Positions 7,210 through 14,046 are shown, numbered from the stretch's first letter. The stretch is DNA of 14,419 bases from BS750m-G62 sp964577175 (GCA_964577175.1 CAZNYC010000105.1:1-14419), one strand, 5' to 3'. Numbers and translations: made by a program. Notes: generated by a model not told the origin, from the sequence alone.

Positions 7210-7893
7210 TTACCGGCGTCGTCCGCCGTCGTAGTGTTTTCCGTCGGTGCCGCTGTAGTCGTCGTCGCGTTCCCAGGGCTTGCGGTCGTCTTCGCTGCCG
7301 CCGCCCGTGGATTTGCCGCCGGTGCGGGCCTTCTGCTTCAGTTCCTTGGCGATCTTGGTCAGGGCGTCCTTGGCCTCGCCGTTTTCCTTATCGATGGAGA
7401 GAATCCGCTTGTAGTACCCGACGGCGCCGCGGACGTTGCCTTCGTCCTGCGCCTTCATGGCGAGTTCCAGGTAAATGTCGATGGCTTTCTTCTGATTCGG
7501 TTCCTGGTACTGCTGCTTGATGGCGCTCTTGAGGCGATTTTCGCGGACGCGGTTGACCGCGTTCTTGGCCGCCAGCGAGGCGCCCAGGTAGAACGTGGCG
7601 GCGCGTTCCTTGCAGGCGAGGAGGAGGCGCGGGTTCTGCCGACCCACGGGTTTGGCCTTCTCCTTCTCGTAGGTGGCCATGGTCTTCTCGACGTCCTCGA
7701 GTTTGGCCTCGATCGGCTTGATGAGCCGATTGTACTGGATCTGGTTCAGTTCGCTCTTGAGGTCGACGGCCTCCCCGGCGCCTTCCTTCTTTTCGGCGCC
7801 GCCCTCTTGCCAGGGGACGCCGGCGGCGCCTGCGGCAACCGTGCCTCCGAGGGCCATGAGGCCGGCAAGTGCGACGATGACGAAGCGATGCAT
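7210..7893 (-). CDS. Exported TPR-like protein of unknown function, paralogue 1
   Basis: I do not recognise a named family. The 227 aa protein starts with a signal peptide (Met-His-Arg, hydrophobic residues 4-20, small residues to Ala24); cleavage there would leave a mature end GVPW (25-28). The middle is charged and helical, with YEKEKAKPVG (75-84). Residues about 135-185 look like a TPR-type helix pair (AIDIYLELAMKAQDEGN, then ILSIDKENGEA). The tail is hydrophilic and low-complexity, with STGGGSED (195-202), KPWE (205-208) and a basic end GGRRR. The ATG at 7893 is chosen because AAAGGAG lies about 6 bases upstream and the signal peptide begins there. The neighbour at 8075-8782 is a clear paralogue. 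It is probably a secreted or periplasmic scaffold; function unknown. Confidence 0.85.
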   Translation of the reverse strand: MHRFVIVALAGLMALGGTVAAGAAGVPWQEGGAEKKEGAGEAVDLKSELNQIQYNRLIKPIEAKLEDVEKTMATYEKEKAKPVGRQNPRLLLACKERAATFYLGASLAAKNAVNRVRENRLKSAIKQQYQEPNQKKAIDIYLELAMKAQDEGNVRGAVGYYKRILSIDKENGEAKDALTKIAKELKQKARTGGKSTGGGSEDDRKPWERDDDYSGTDGKHYDGGRRR

Positions 7894-8014
7894 GGAAAAC
7901 TCCTTTCCCCGCCCCTCGGCGGTACCACGTGCTCGTGTGACGCCGGGCGATACGCTCATCACTCCCGGCGGGCGGACGTGTCCCGGCGCGGCGGAACCGT
8001 CACGCCGCTTCTTT

Positions 8015-8042
8015 ATTCTACACATGCGCGGGCGGCTGCAAA
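8015..8042 (-). promoter_or_regulatory. Putative promoter for exported paralogue 1
   Basis: On the minus strand TTTGCA (8042-8037) is followed after 16 bases by TAGAAT (8020-8015). These match 4 of 6 and 5 of 6 consensus bases. It lies about 120 bases before the ATG at 7893, right after a possible terminator of the upstream gene, which suggests that the two paralogues are transcribed separately. Confidence 0.45.
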
Positions 8043-8046
8043 CCCT

Positions 8047-8068
8047 AAAAAGTGGGCCGTGCGCCCGC
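8047..8068 (-). terminator. Weak putative terminator after exported paralogue 2
   Basis: In the minus-strand transcript a short stem GGGC/GCCC (8066-8063 with 8057-8054) is followed within two bases by five U (8051-8047). It starts about 8 bases after the stop codon at 8075. The stem is only four pairs plus one outer pair, so this is a tentative call. Confidence 0.35.
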
Positions 8069-8074
8069 GGAAGG

Positions 8075-8782
8075 TCAATACCAGCCTCGCCGGCCGCCCC
8101 CGCCGTAGTTCCGCCAGTCGCCCCAGTCGCGGTTGTGGTCGCTGTCGCGGTCCCATTCCCAGGGCTTCTTGTCTTCGGACCCGCCGCCCGTGCTGCCGGG
8201 CCGGCGGCGCCGGTCGCGGACCGCCTGGCGATATTCCTCGGCCAATTGCTTGAAGAGTTGCCGGGCCTCCTCGTTCTGCGAGTCGACCCCGAGGGCCTTC
8301 TTGCAGAAAGCGGCTGCCTGCGGCAGGTTGCCCGCCAACCGGGCGTCGCGGCTGAGTTCCAGGTAGATGCGGATGGCCGACTCGCGATTCGGTTTCTCGA
8401 ATTCCTCCTCGATGCACGCCCGGTGGCTCGCCTTCTGGAGCATCAACTGGGCGCGTTTGGCGGCCTTGGCGGCCGCCCCGTGCATCTGCGCCGACCGCAC
8501 CTTGCACTTCTGGAGCAGGTCGGTCCGCCGCTTGCCGACCGGCTTCTCCATCTCCTTCTCGTACGGTTCCATGGCCTTCTCGGCCAGGGCCATCTTCGAT
8601 TCGACCGGGCCCACCACCCGGCCGTACCGGGCTTGGCCCAGGTCGGCCTTGACCTCGTCCAGCGTGGCGGGCGCGACGGCGTCGGCGTTGTCGTCGCCCT
8701 TCCACGGCACGCCTGCCCACGCCGCCGGAGCCAGGGCGAGAATCGTCACGGCAAGCACGATACGGTGTGTTGCGGCCCTCAT
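8075..8782 (-). CDS. Exported TPR-like protein of unknown function, paralogue 2
   Basis: This 235 aa protein is a paralogue of the 7210-7893 product, lying directly upstream in the same orientation. A signal peptide (1-23, ending Ala-Trp-Ala) leaves a mature end GVPW (24-27), as in the neighbour. Shared blocks in the same order are MEPYEKEMEKPVG (71-83), EKPNRESAIRIYLEL (129-143), a TPR-like segment (about 136-185), and STGGGSEDKKPWE (197-209). The C-terminus is rich in Asp, Arg, Trp and Gly and ends in an aromatic tyrosine. The ATG at 8782 has AAGGGGG upstream and starts the signal peptide; the frame is open further upstream, but that sequence has no protein-like features. The function is unknown. 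The duplicate pair and the conserved ends suggest a lineage-specific envelope protein family. Confidence 0.85.
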   Translation of the reverse strand: MRAATHRIVLAVTILALAPAAWAGVPWKGDDNADAVAPATLDEVKADLGQARYGRVVGPVESKMALAEKAMEPYEKEMEKPVGKRRTDLLQKCKVRSAQMHGAAAKAAKRAQLMLQKASHRACIEEEFEKPNRESAIRIYLELSRDARLAGNLPQAAAFCKKALGVDSQNEEARQLFKQLAEEYRQAVRDRRRRPGSTGGGSEDKKPWEWDRDSDHNRDWGDWRNYGGGGRRGWY

Positions 8783-8858
8783 GGGACACCCCCTTCGAGC
8801 CGAGTAGTTTTCCCCGGACGTGAAACCGGCCGCAGCCGGTCCGTATTGCATCATTCGT

Positions 8859-8864
8859 ATTATA
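8859..8864 (-). promoter_or_regulatory. Consensus -10 box upstream of exported paralogue 2
   Basis: The minus strand reads TATAAT at 8864-8859, a perfect -10 hexamer, about 77 bases before the ATG at 8782. It sits in the 11-base palindrome CGTATTATACG. No good -35 box is found at 16-18 bases (the best is CTGTCG, 3 of 6 matches), so it may need an activator. A small hairpin, ACCGGC/GCCGGT around 8825-8840, lies in the leader. Confidence 0.45.
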
Positions 8865-8943
8865 CGGCACAACCGGAGCGGCCGACAGCCAAATCCCCGT
8901 GGCTGCGCGCCGCCGACCCAGGTCAAGAAAGCGACCAGCGCCC

Positions 8944-8999
8944 CGGCCGTCCTTTCGGCCGAGCCTCGCGCAGCGAGGGCGAGCGGAGGAATCTCGTCG
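8944..8999. repeat. Small palindromic repeat cluster downstream of glmM
   Basis: CGGCCG occurs at 8944-8949 and 8956-8961. A hairpin CCTCGC/GCGAGG (8964-8969, 8973-8978, loop GCA) follows, then GAGGAATCTCG. The order of a CTCGC-type hairpin beside a GAxGAATCTC motif resembles the inside of the mobile element at 10573-10728, so this may be a degenerate relative. The rest of the gap 8783-9048 shows nothing else beyond the promoter box. Confidence 0.4.
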
Positions 9000-9048
9000 T
9001 TGGGCCGGTGGCATGGCCTCCCCCCGCGCGGAAAGCACCGCGACAGGC

Positions 9049-10392
9049 CTACGTCCCGGTGCCGACGGCCTGTCGGACCTCCGCCACCCACCGCCGGGCG
9101 TCGGCCTCGTCGGCGGATTCCGCCAGGATGCGAAGGATGGGTTCGGTGTTGGATGCCCGCACGTGCACCCACCCCGTGTCCCACGACAGGTGAAGGCCGT
9201 CGCGGCGGTCCGTCTCGGCGTCCGGGAACTGCGTGCGAACCGCTTCGAGGGCGGCGTCGGCGGCGCCCGCGAGCGGCACCTTGTCCTTCACCATGGTATA
9301 GACGGGCAACTCGGCGATAAGTTCACTGAGAGCGGCGCCGCGGTCGGCCAGCATCTCCAGCACCAGGGCCGCCCCGGCCAGGCTGTTGCGGATGAAACCG
9401 ACCCGCGGGTCGATGACGCCGCCGTTGCCCTCGCCGCCGATGACGCATCCGTGTTTCTGTATCGCCTGTGCCACGTTCAGTTCGCCTACCGGCGTGCGGT
9501 AAAGCGTGACGCCGGCCTCGCGGGCGACGGCGTCCATCAGGCGGGAGGTCGACAGGTTCGCCGCCACCGGCCCCGCCGTCTGCCCCAGCCGGTGCCGGGC
9601 CGCAAGGGCCAGCGTGTATTCCTCGCCCACCGGCCGGCCGGTCTCGTCGACCAGAGCCAGGCGGTCGGCGTCCGGGTCGAGCGCCAGGCCCACCTCCGCC
9701 CGGGCGTCGCGGACGGCGGCGGAGAGGTCCCCCAGGTTCGCCGCCACCGGTTCCGGGCCGCGGCCGAACCGTCCGGTCGGGTCGCCGTGGATCATCGTAA
9801 CGCGGCAGCCGAGGCGTTCCAGGAGCATCTGCATCTCGCGGCCGCCGGCGCCGTTGGTGGCGTCGACGACGACGGCCGGGGCGCGGCCGCCGACGGTGTC
9901 GGCGTCGACGGTACGCAGCACGCGGGCCACGTGCCGGTCGGCGGCATCGGTGACGGCGTCGGCCCGGCCGACGGCGTCGGCGGGCGACTCGGCGGCGTTG
10001 CCCGCCTCGTAACGGTCGCGGATAGCGGCGCCGGTGTCGCGGTCGATGGCCATGCCTTCGGCCGAGAGCAGTTTGATCCCGTTGTAGGGCGGGGGGTTGT
10101 GGCTGGCGGTGATGACGACGCCGCCCGCCGCCTCCCGCTCGGCGACCGTCACGCCCACCCCGGGCGTCGAGAGGATGCCCGCGTCGATGACGTGGCACCC
10201 GGTGGCCGTCAGGCCCGCCCGGACGGCCGAGGCGAGCATCGGCCCGCTGGGCCGGCTGTCGCGGCCGAGGACGACCGTCCCCCCGCCCAGATGCGTGCCG
10301 AACGCCAGGCCGAAGCGGACGGCCTCGCGCGGTCCGAGCCCGTCGCCCACGATACCGCGAATGCCCGAGATGCTGACGATGAGTTCGGCCAC
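9049..10392 (-). CDS. glmM: Phosphoglucosamine mutase / phosphomannomutase family enzyme
   Basis: This protein is 447 aa, the usual length for alpha-D-phosphohexomutases. Domain 1 has the catalytic phosphoserine loop TASHNPPPYNGIK (Ser97). Domain 2 has the magnesium loop DPDADR (239-244). Domain 3 has the sugar-binding loop GGEGNGGVI (319-327). Domain 4 has the phosphate loop RASNTEP (412-418). All four catalytic parts are intact. The enzyme moves phosphate between C6 and C1 of a hexose phosphate. The GEGNGG loop resembles the archaeal-type GlmM/phosphomannomutase group more than the GEQSGH loop of classical bacterial GlmM, so substrate (glucosamine, mannose or glucose phosphate) is uncertain. 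The start is GTG at 10392, firmly set by AGGAGG 5 bases upstream. A long GC hairpin stands in its leader. Confidence 0.9.
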   Translation of the reverse strand: MAELIVSISGIRGIVGDGLGPREAVRFGLAFGTHLGGGTVVLGRDSRPSGPMLASAVRAGLTATGCHVIDAGILSTPGVGVTVAEREAAGGVVITASHNPPPYNGIKLLSAEGMAIDRDTGAAIRDRYEAGNAAESPADAVGRADAVTDAADRHVARVLRTVDADTVGGRAPAVVVDATNGAGGREMQMLLERLGCRVTMIHGDPTGRFGRGPEPVAANLGDLSAAVRDARAEVGLALDPDADRLALVDETGRPVGEEYTLALAARHRLGQTAGPVAANLSTSRLMDAVAREAGVTLYRTPVGELNVAQAIQKHGCVIGGEGNGGVIDPRVGFIRNSLAGAALVLEMLADRGAALSELIAELPVYTMVKDKVPLAGAADAALEAVRTQFPDAETDRRDGLHLSWDTGWVHVRASNTEPILRILAESADEADARRWVAEVRQAVGTGT

Positions 10393-10422
10393 GGGACCTC
10401 CTGGTGGGGGGCTCGGATATTC

Positions 10423-10454
10423 CCGCGCGGCGGTCTTCCTGGGCCGCCGCGCGG
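10423..10454 (-). other. 11-bp GC hairpin in the glmM leader
   Basis: CCGCGCGGCGG (10423-10433) and CCGCCGCGCGG (10444-10454) are perfect reverse complements around a 10-base loop. On the minus strand the loop contains AGGAAGA, and the hairpin ends 30 bases before the GTG start of the mutase. There is no T run, so it is not a typical terminator. It might pause transcription, protect the mRNA 5' end, or modulate translation. Confidence 0.55.
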
Positions 10455-10494
10455 CGCACGTTCTCGGCGCGCATTATCGACGCGCGGCACGTTG

Positions 10495-10571
10495 AGCCGC
10501 CGACCTTGGTCGGCGCGTATTTTTGCGTGCTTCAACGTGGGCACGGCACGCGCCGGGCAAGCCCGGCGGCT
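10495..10571. repeat. Head-to-head pair of CAAG-loop palindromic repeats (pair 1)
   Basis: Two hairpin units face each other. The unit at 10518-10495 (minus) reads ACGCGCC, stem GAC, loop CAAG, stem GTC, then GGCGGCT. The unit at 10548-10571 (plus) reads ACGCGCC, stem GGG, loop CAAG, stem CCC, then GGCGGCT. Flanks and loop are identical while both stem sides differ in a matched way. The 29-base spacer is 10519-10547. A second pair is at 14047-14103. This looks like a REP/BIME-type repeat. Confidence 0.7.
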
Positions 10572-10572
10572 A

Positions 10573-10728
10573 TTGAGTCCGGTAAAAGGAATCTTCATAG
10601 TTGTCATTCTGAGGAGGCCGCAAGGCCGACGAAGAATCTCGCCTTGTCGCCACTGGCACGGCGCGATTCTTCGGCCTCGCAAGCGAGGCCTCAGAATGAC
10701 ATCTTCACTTTACTTTTACCGGGCTCAA
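10573..10728. mobile_element. 156-bp MITE-like palindromic element inserted at TA
   Basis: Terminal inverted repeats of 16 bp, TTGAGTCCGGTAAAAG on the left and CTTTTACCGGGCTCAA on the right (one mismatch), are flanked by TA on both sides (10571-10572, 10729-10730). Inside is a second perfect inverted repeat, TGTCATTCTGAGG (10602-10614) with its complement (10689-10701), and inner AGGCCGA..GAAGAATC arms, plus a hairpin GGCCTCG-CAAG-CGAGGCC (about 10673-10690). There is no open reading frame of note. Removing the element and one TA joins 10542-10572 to 10731-10736 and gives 37 bases identical to the complement of 14040-14076, an apparent empty site. TA duplication is typical of IS630/Tc1/mariner-type transposition, so a non-autonomous element is the best reading. 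Confidence 0.75.
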
Positions 10729-10837
10729 TAAATGTGTTCGGTTCGAACGCGAACGCCAGCGGCGCCTGCGCGCATTATCGGCGCCCGCGGGGGTCGAGGC
10801 CAAATCAAAAAGGGGAGTGACGCGCCCAGGCGTCGGC

Positions 10838-12331
10838 CTACGCCTGCACCTGCTGCCGCAGGTGCGCCAGAAGGGTTTCGGCGCTCATCGTCCGGCGCCG
10901 GTCCCGGTCGGTCCAGGTCACCTCGGTGCCGGCATCGGTAAGACGTCGCCACTTGCGGCAAGCGGCGAGGACGGTCGTGTGATGTTTGCTGCCGAGGCCG
11001 TGGGCGATTTCCGACAGGCTCAGGTCCGTCATCTCCCGCGCCAGGACCATCGCGGTCTGGCGGGCCAGGGAAATGGGCCGGGCCTTTCGGCGGCTGCGGA
11101 CGTCGGCGGAGGTGACGCCGAAGAACGCGCATGCCGCCTGCTCGATGGCCTCCAGATCCGTCCGCGCGGGGGGCGCGGCGGCGAGGTCGGCGGCCACGCG
11201 GCGGGCCAAGTCCGCCGTGATCGGCGTCTTCAACAGGGCCGCGCACGCGATCAGACGCGTCAGCGCGCCCTCCAGGTCCCGGACGCTGCCGCCCAGCCGG
11301 TCGGCGAGCAGGTCCAGCACGTCGCGGGACAGGGGTTGGCCCATCTGGATCGCCTTCGTCTCCAGCAGCCGCCGGCGCGTGTCGCGGTCCGGGGCCGTCA
11401 TCCGCACCACCAGCCCCGAGACCCACCGGCTGATCAGGTGATCCTGGATGCGGGCGATGTCCCGCGGATGGCTGTCCGAGGCCAGCACCACCAGCCGCCC
11501 CTGGTTGTCCAGTTCGTTGAACGTATGCAGAAACTCTTCCTGGGTGGCGGCCTTGCCGGCCAGGAAATGGACGTCGTCGATGGCCAGCACGTCCAGGCTG
11601 CGGTAGCGGTGGCGGAAGGCGTCGAGCCGCTGCGTTCGCATGCACGCCAAATACTGGTTGGTGAACTGCTCGGCGGAGATACACGCGACCCGCAGCGCCC
11701 GGCCCCGTCCGCAGGCGTACAGAATCCCCTGCAAGAGGTGCGTCTTGCCCAGGCCGCATCCCGCGTGAATGAACAGCGGATGGAAGTCTTTGCCGGGCGC
11801 GCCGACGACGGCCTGGGCGGCGGCGTAGGCCATTTGGTTGCAGGGGCCGACGACGAAGTTCTCCAGGGTGAAAAGCGGCCGGTGGAGGGAGGTGGTCCGC
11901 GCCGCCGGCGACGGGGACGACGCCTCCGTTTCCTTTGTCGACCGCGACGGGGCGACCGCCTGGGCCTCGGCGCCCAGGCGCTGCATGGCGTCGGCCTCAC
12001 CCTCCAGGTTCTCCCGCCGCCGGCGCTGGTACAGGTCCGGTTGGATGCGGAAGGTGACGGGCGGCGTGCGGCCGAGGGCGTCGCGGATGGCGGCCTGGAT
12101 CTCGTCGGCGAACCGCCGCTGGAGATGGTCGCTGATGAACAGGTTCGCCACCCCCACCGTCACGCCATCCTCCTCGACGTGGAAATCGGTGGCGCCCTCG
12201 AACCACACGCGCCACCGTTCGGTGCCGACGCGGTCCCGGAGGTTCGTGGCAATCAGTGCGGTCTCGGAATCCTGAAGCGGCGCCACGAACGTGCCCCCGT
12301 CTGATGGCGCAAACTGACCTTGGTTCCCCAC
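10838..12331 (-). CDS. dnaA: Chromosomal replication initiator protein DnaA
   Basis: This protein is 497 aa. Domain I (about 20-100) has the WRVWF (40-44) motif. A polar linker (about 102-150) is followed by the AAA+ domain III (about 150-380) with Walker A GCGLGKT (191-197), Walker B LAIDDVHF (249-256), the arginine-finger segment LISRWVSGL (299-307) and sensor II GGSVRDLEGAL (347-357). Domain IV (about 390-497) binds DnaA boxes and ends its signature with GSKHHTTVLAACRKW (447-461), where the usual Asp of GGRDHTTV is His450. The start is uncertain: GTG at 12331 lacks a clear ribosome site, and an in-frame GTG at 12286 follows a GGGGG. The gene reads away from the adjacent candidate origin. 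No dnaN follows; the next gene is the hexose-phosphate mutase. Confidence 0.95.
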   Translation of the reverse strand: MGNQGQFAPSDGGTFVAPLQDSETALIATNLRDRVGTERWRVWFEGATDFHVEEDGVTVGVANLFISDHLQRRFADEIQAAIRDALGRTPPVTFRIQPDLYQRRRRENLEGEADAMQRLGAEAQAVAPSRSTKETEASSPSPAARTTSLHRPLFTLENFVVGPCNQMAYAAAQAVVGAPGKDFHPLFIHAGCGLGKTHLLQGILYACGRGRALRVACISAEQFTNQYLACMRTQRLDAFRHRYRSLDVLAIDDVHFLAGKAATQEEFLHTFNELDNQGRLVVLASDSHPRDIARIQDHLISRWVSGLVVRMTAPDRDTRRRLLETKAIQMGQPLSRDVLDLLADRLGGSVRDLEGALTRLIACAALLKTPITADLARRVAADLAAAPPARTDLEAIEQAACAFFGVTSADVRSRRKARPISLARQTAMVLAREMTDLSLSEIAHGLGSKHHTTVLAACRKWRRLTDAGTEVTWTDRDRRRTMSAETLLAHLRQQVQA

Positions 12332-12653
12332 GATAAGCGTCGCCGCCGGACGCCGGCCGGAGAAGAGAAGACCGGGTCGTGTTGCGCGGCACGAGGCATG
12401 CTACAGCGAAAGGTCAAGGCCGCAAAGGTGAAATTCTTTTGCAGCCTCTGTGAGCGCCGCGCAAAGACCTGCAACTGCGCGGCAGACAGGCAGTTAGCCG
12501 AACGGCGGCGCCGGCGAAAGTTTTTTCTCCACAGCCTGTTGCCGCCGTGGAAACCCTGTGGAGAAAAACCGGACGCGCCGCCGCAACATGACGTCGCAGG
12601 CCAGTGCCCCCCATTTGCCTTACACCGCGCCACCGCGCCGAACGGTTTTGCCG
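12332..12653. other. Candidate replication origin (oriC) beside dnaA
   Basis: This is most of the 423-base gap between divergent dnaA and the inositol synthase gene. TTTTTCTCCACAG (12522-12534) and CTGTGGAGAAAAA (12556-12568) form a 13-bp perfect inverted repeat. Each arm contains TTCTCCACA, one mismatch from the DnaA box TTATCCACA (12525-12533 plus strand; 12565-12557 minus strand). A weaker match, GTTTCCACG, lies between them on the minus strand. Gene orientation flips here, as expected at an origin. Against the call, only two good boxes are present and no long AT-rich unwinding region is obvious. Alternatively these boxes autoregulate dnaA. A weak dnaA promoter (TTTGCG, 17 bases, TAGCAT at 12403-12398) is possible. 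Confidence 0.55.
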
Positions 12654-12682
12654 TTGACACTCCACCGGGCCCCTGCTATCTG
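12654..12682 (+). promoter_or_regulatory. Promoter for the inositol-1-phosphate synthase gene
   Basis: TTGACA (12654-12659) is followed after exactly 17 bases by TATCTG (12677-12682). The -10 box is poor (3 of 6) but is preceded by TGC, an extended -10 motif. It lies about 70 bases upstream of the ATG at 12755 in the correct orientation. Confidence 0.6.
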
Positions 12683-12754
12683 TTAAGGTTCCGCCGGCAA
12701 TCTGCAACCGCGTGTCCGTCCGGGGGCGCCGGCTCGACGAAAGGGGACCTCAGC

Positions 12755-13897
12755 ATGCCTGCTCCGATACGGGTGGCGGTGGCCGGCGTCGGCAACTGCG
12801 CCGCCAGCCTGATTCAGGGAGTCGTCTACTACCGCCGCCTGGCCGAGAAGGGCGGGTGTATCGATCCCCTCGGCCTGATGCACGAGTCGGTGGGCGGGTA
12901 TCGCCCGGGCGACCTCGACTTCGTCGCCGCCTTCGACATCGACCGCCGCAAGGTCGGCCGGCCCCTCGAAGAGGCCGTCTTCGCCCCGCCCAACTGCACC
13001 GCGACCATCACCGATGACCTGCCCGAGAGCGGCGTGACCGTGGCGATGGGGCCCGTCCTCGACGGGTACTCCGACCACATGGCCGCGTTCCCCGACGACC
13101 AGCGCTTCATGCCGTCCGACGAGCCCCCCGTAAACGTGGCCGAGACCCTCAAGGCCTCCGGCGCCGAGATCCTCCTCAACTACGTGCCCGTCGGCTCGCA
13201 GCAGGCGACCGAGCACTACGCCGAGGCGTGCCTGGCGGCCGGCGTCAGCCTGGTCAACTGCATCCCGGTGTTCATCGTCAGCGACGCGGCGTGGGCGCGG
13301 CGGTTTACGGACGCCGGCATCCCGTGCGTGGGCGACGACATCAAGGCCCAGGTGGGTGCGACCATCGTCCACCGGACGCTCACGCGCCTGTTCCGCGACC
13401 GCGGCGCCGCCCTGGAGGCCACCTACCAACTCAACACGGGCGGCAACACGGACTTCCTGAACATGCTGAAGCGCGAGCGGCTTTCCTCGAAGAAGGTCTC
13501 GAAGACCGAGGCCGTTCAGTCGCAACTCGAAACGCCGCTGCCCGAAGACCAGGTCCACATCGGCCCGGCCGATTACGTGCCGTGGCAGAAGGACAACAAG
13601 GTCTGCTTCCTGCGGATGGAGGGCCGGGGCTTCGCCGGCGTGCCGCTGAATCTGGAACTCCGCCTCTCGGTGGAGGATTCGCCGAACAGCGCGGGCTGCG
13701 CCATCGACGCGGTGCGCCTGTGCCGCTTGGCCCGCGACCGCGGCCTGGCCGGGCCGCTCGGGGCGCCGTCGGCGTACCTGATGAAGCATCCGCCCGTCCA
13801 GATGGACGACGTGGCGGCGCGGGTCGAGGTGGACGCCTTCATCGCCGAGACCCCGGGCTCGCGTCCTTCGCCGGCGACGCACTCGGCGGCCAAGTAG
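12755..13897 (+). CDS. ino1: Myo-inositol-1-phosphate synthase (Ino1, actinobacterial-like short form)
   Basis: This 380 aa enzyme converts glucose 6-phosphate to inositol phosphate using NAD. Visible marks are the Rossmann loop VAGVGNCAASLIQG (9-22), FVAAFDID (56-63), LNYVPVGS (141-148), the strongly conserved GDDIKAQVGATIVHR (193-207), QLNTGGNTDFLNM (225-237), the lysine-rich SSKKVSKT (244-251), and DSPNSAG (308-314). The length and motifs match the short prokaryotic synthases of the Mycobacterium Ino1 type, not the long eukaryotic form. The ATG at 12755 follows AAGGGG with 8-9 bases spacing; the frame is open upstream, but that is origin-region sequence. The next plus-strand gene looks like phosphatidylinositol-phosphate synthase, which would use this product, so inositol lipid synthesis is the likely role. 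Confidence 0.95.
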   Translation: MPAPIRVAVAGVGNCAASLIQGVVYYRRLAEKGGCIDPLGLMHESVGGYRPGDLDFVAAFDIDRRKVGRPLEEAVFAPPNCTATITDDLPESGVTVAMGPVLDGYSDHMAAFPDDQRFMPSDEPPVNVAETLKASGAEILLNYVPVGSQQATEHYAEACLAAGVSLVNCIPVFIVSDAAWARRFTDAGIPCVGDDIKAQVGATIVHRTLTRLFRDRGAALEATYQLNTGGNTDFLNMLKRERLSSKKVSKTEAVQSQLETPLPEDQVHIGPADYVPWQKDNKVCFLRMEGRGFAGVPLNLELRLSVEDSPNSAGCAIDAVRLCRLARDRGLAGPLGAPSAYLMKHPPVQMDDVAARVEVDAFIAETPGSRPSPATHSAAK

Positions 13898-13936
13898 CGC
13901 GGCGATTAATCCTACAACGCTAAGTCGGCCATGTGC

Positions 13937-13960
13937 GCGATGGGTCTCCGCACCCACCGC
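13937..13960. repeat. Hairpin related to the 6956-7060 element
   Basis: GCGATGGGT (13937-13945) pairs with ACCCACCGC (13952-13960), with one mismatch, around loop CTCCGC. The hairpin at 6968-6991 has the same loop and length but C-G in place of the T-A pair at the base of the conserved GGGT/ACCC stem, a compensated change. It lies 40 bases after the inositol synthase stop codon. The surrounding 13898-14046 contains no gene that I can support. Confidence 0.55.
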
Positions 13961-14046
13961 GCTCGAAACGGTCTTTTCAGGGCTGCGCGGCAGGTCGCCG
14001 CAGGCGCCGCGCGATGCGCATCCAGCCTTTCGAGCCCGCCACATTT

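Larger units (their letters stand above)
10467..10780. repeat. 13-bp direct repeats flanking the repeat-rich gap
   Basis: GCGCGCATTATCG occurs at 10467-10479 and at 10768-10780 in the same orientation. Each contains TTATCG, a partial DnaA-box match, and on the minus strand GATAAT, a possible -10 box. No good -35 is found for either. Between them lie the palindrome pair 10495-10571 and the mobile element 10573-10728. Together these fill the 445-base gap between dnaA and glmM, in which I see no gene. Confidence 0.5.

Noticed and set aside
10495..10525. Plus-strand terminator from hairpin 10498-10515 followed by TATTTTT
   Set aside because: No plus-strand gene ends here, and the hairpin belongs to the dispersed palindromic family.
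8899..12304. Long plus-strand open frames opposite glmM and dnaA
   Set aside because: They run through repeats and oppose genes with intact catalytic motifs; no protein-family features were seen.
12683..14044. Long minus-strand open frame opposite the inositol synthase gene
   Set aside because: It is antisense to a highly conserved enzyme and has low-complexity composition.
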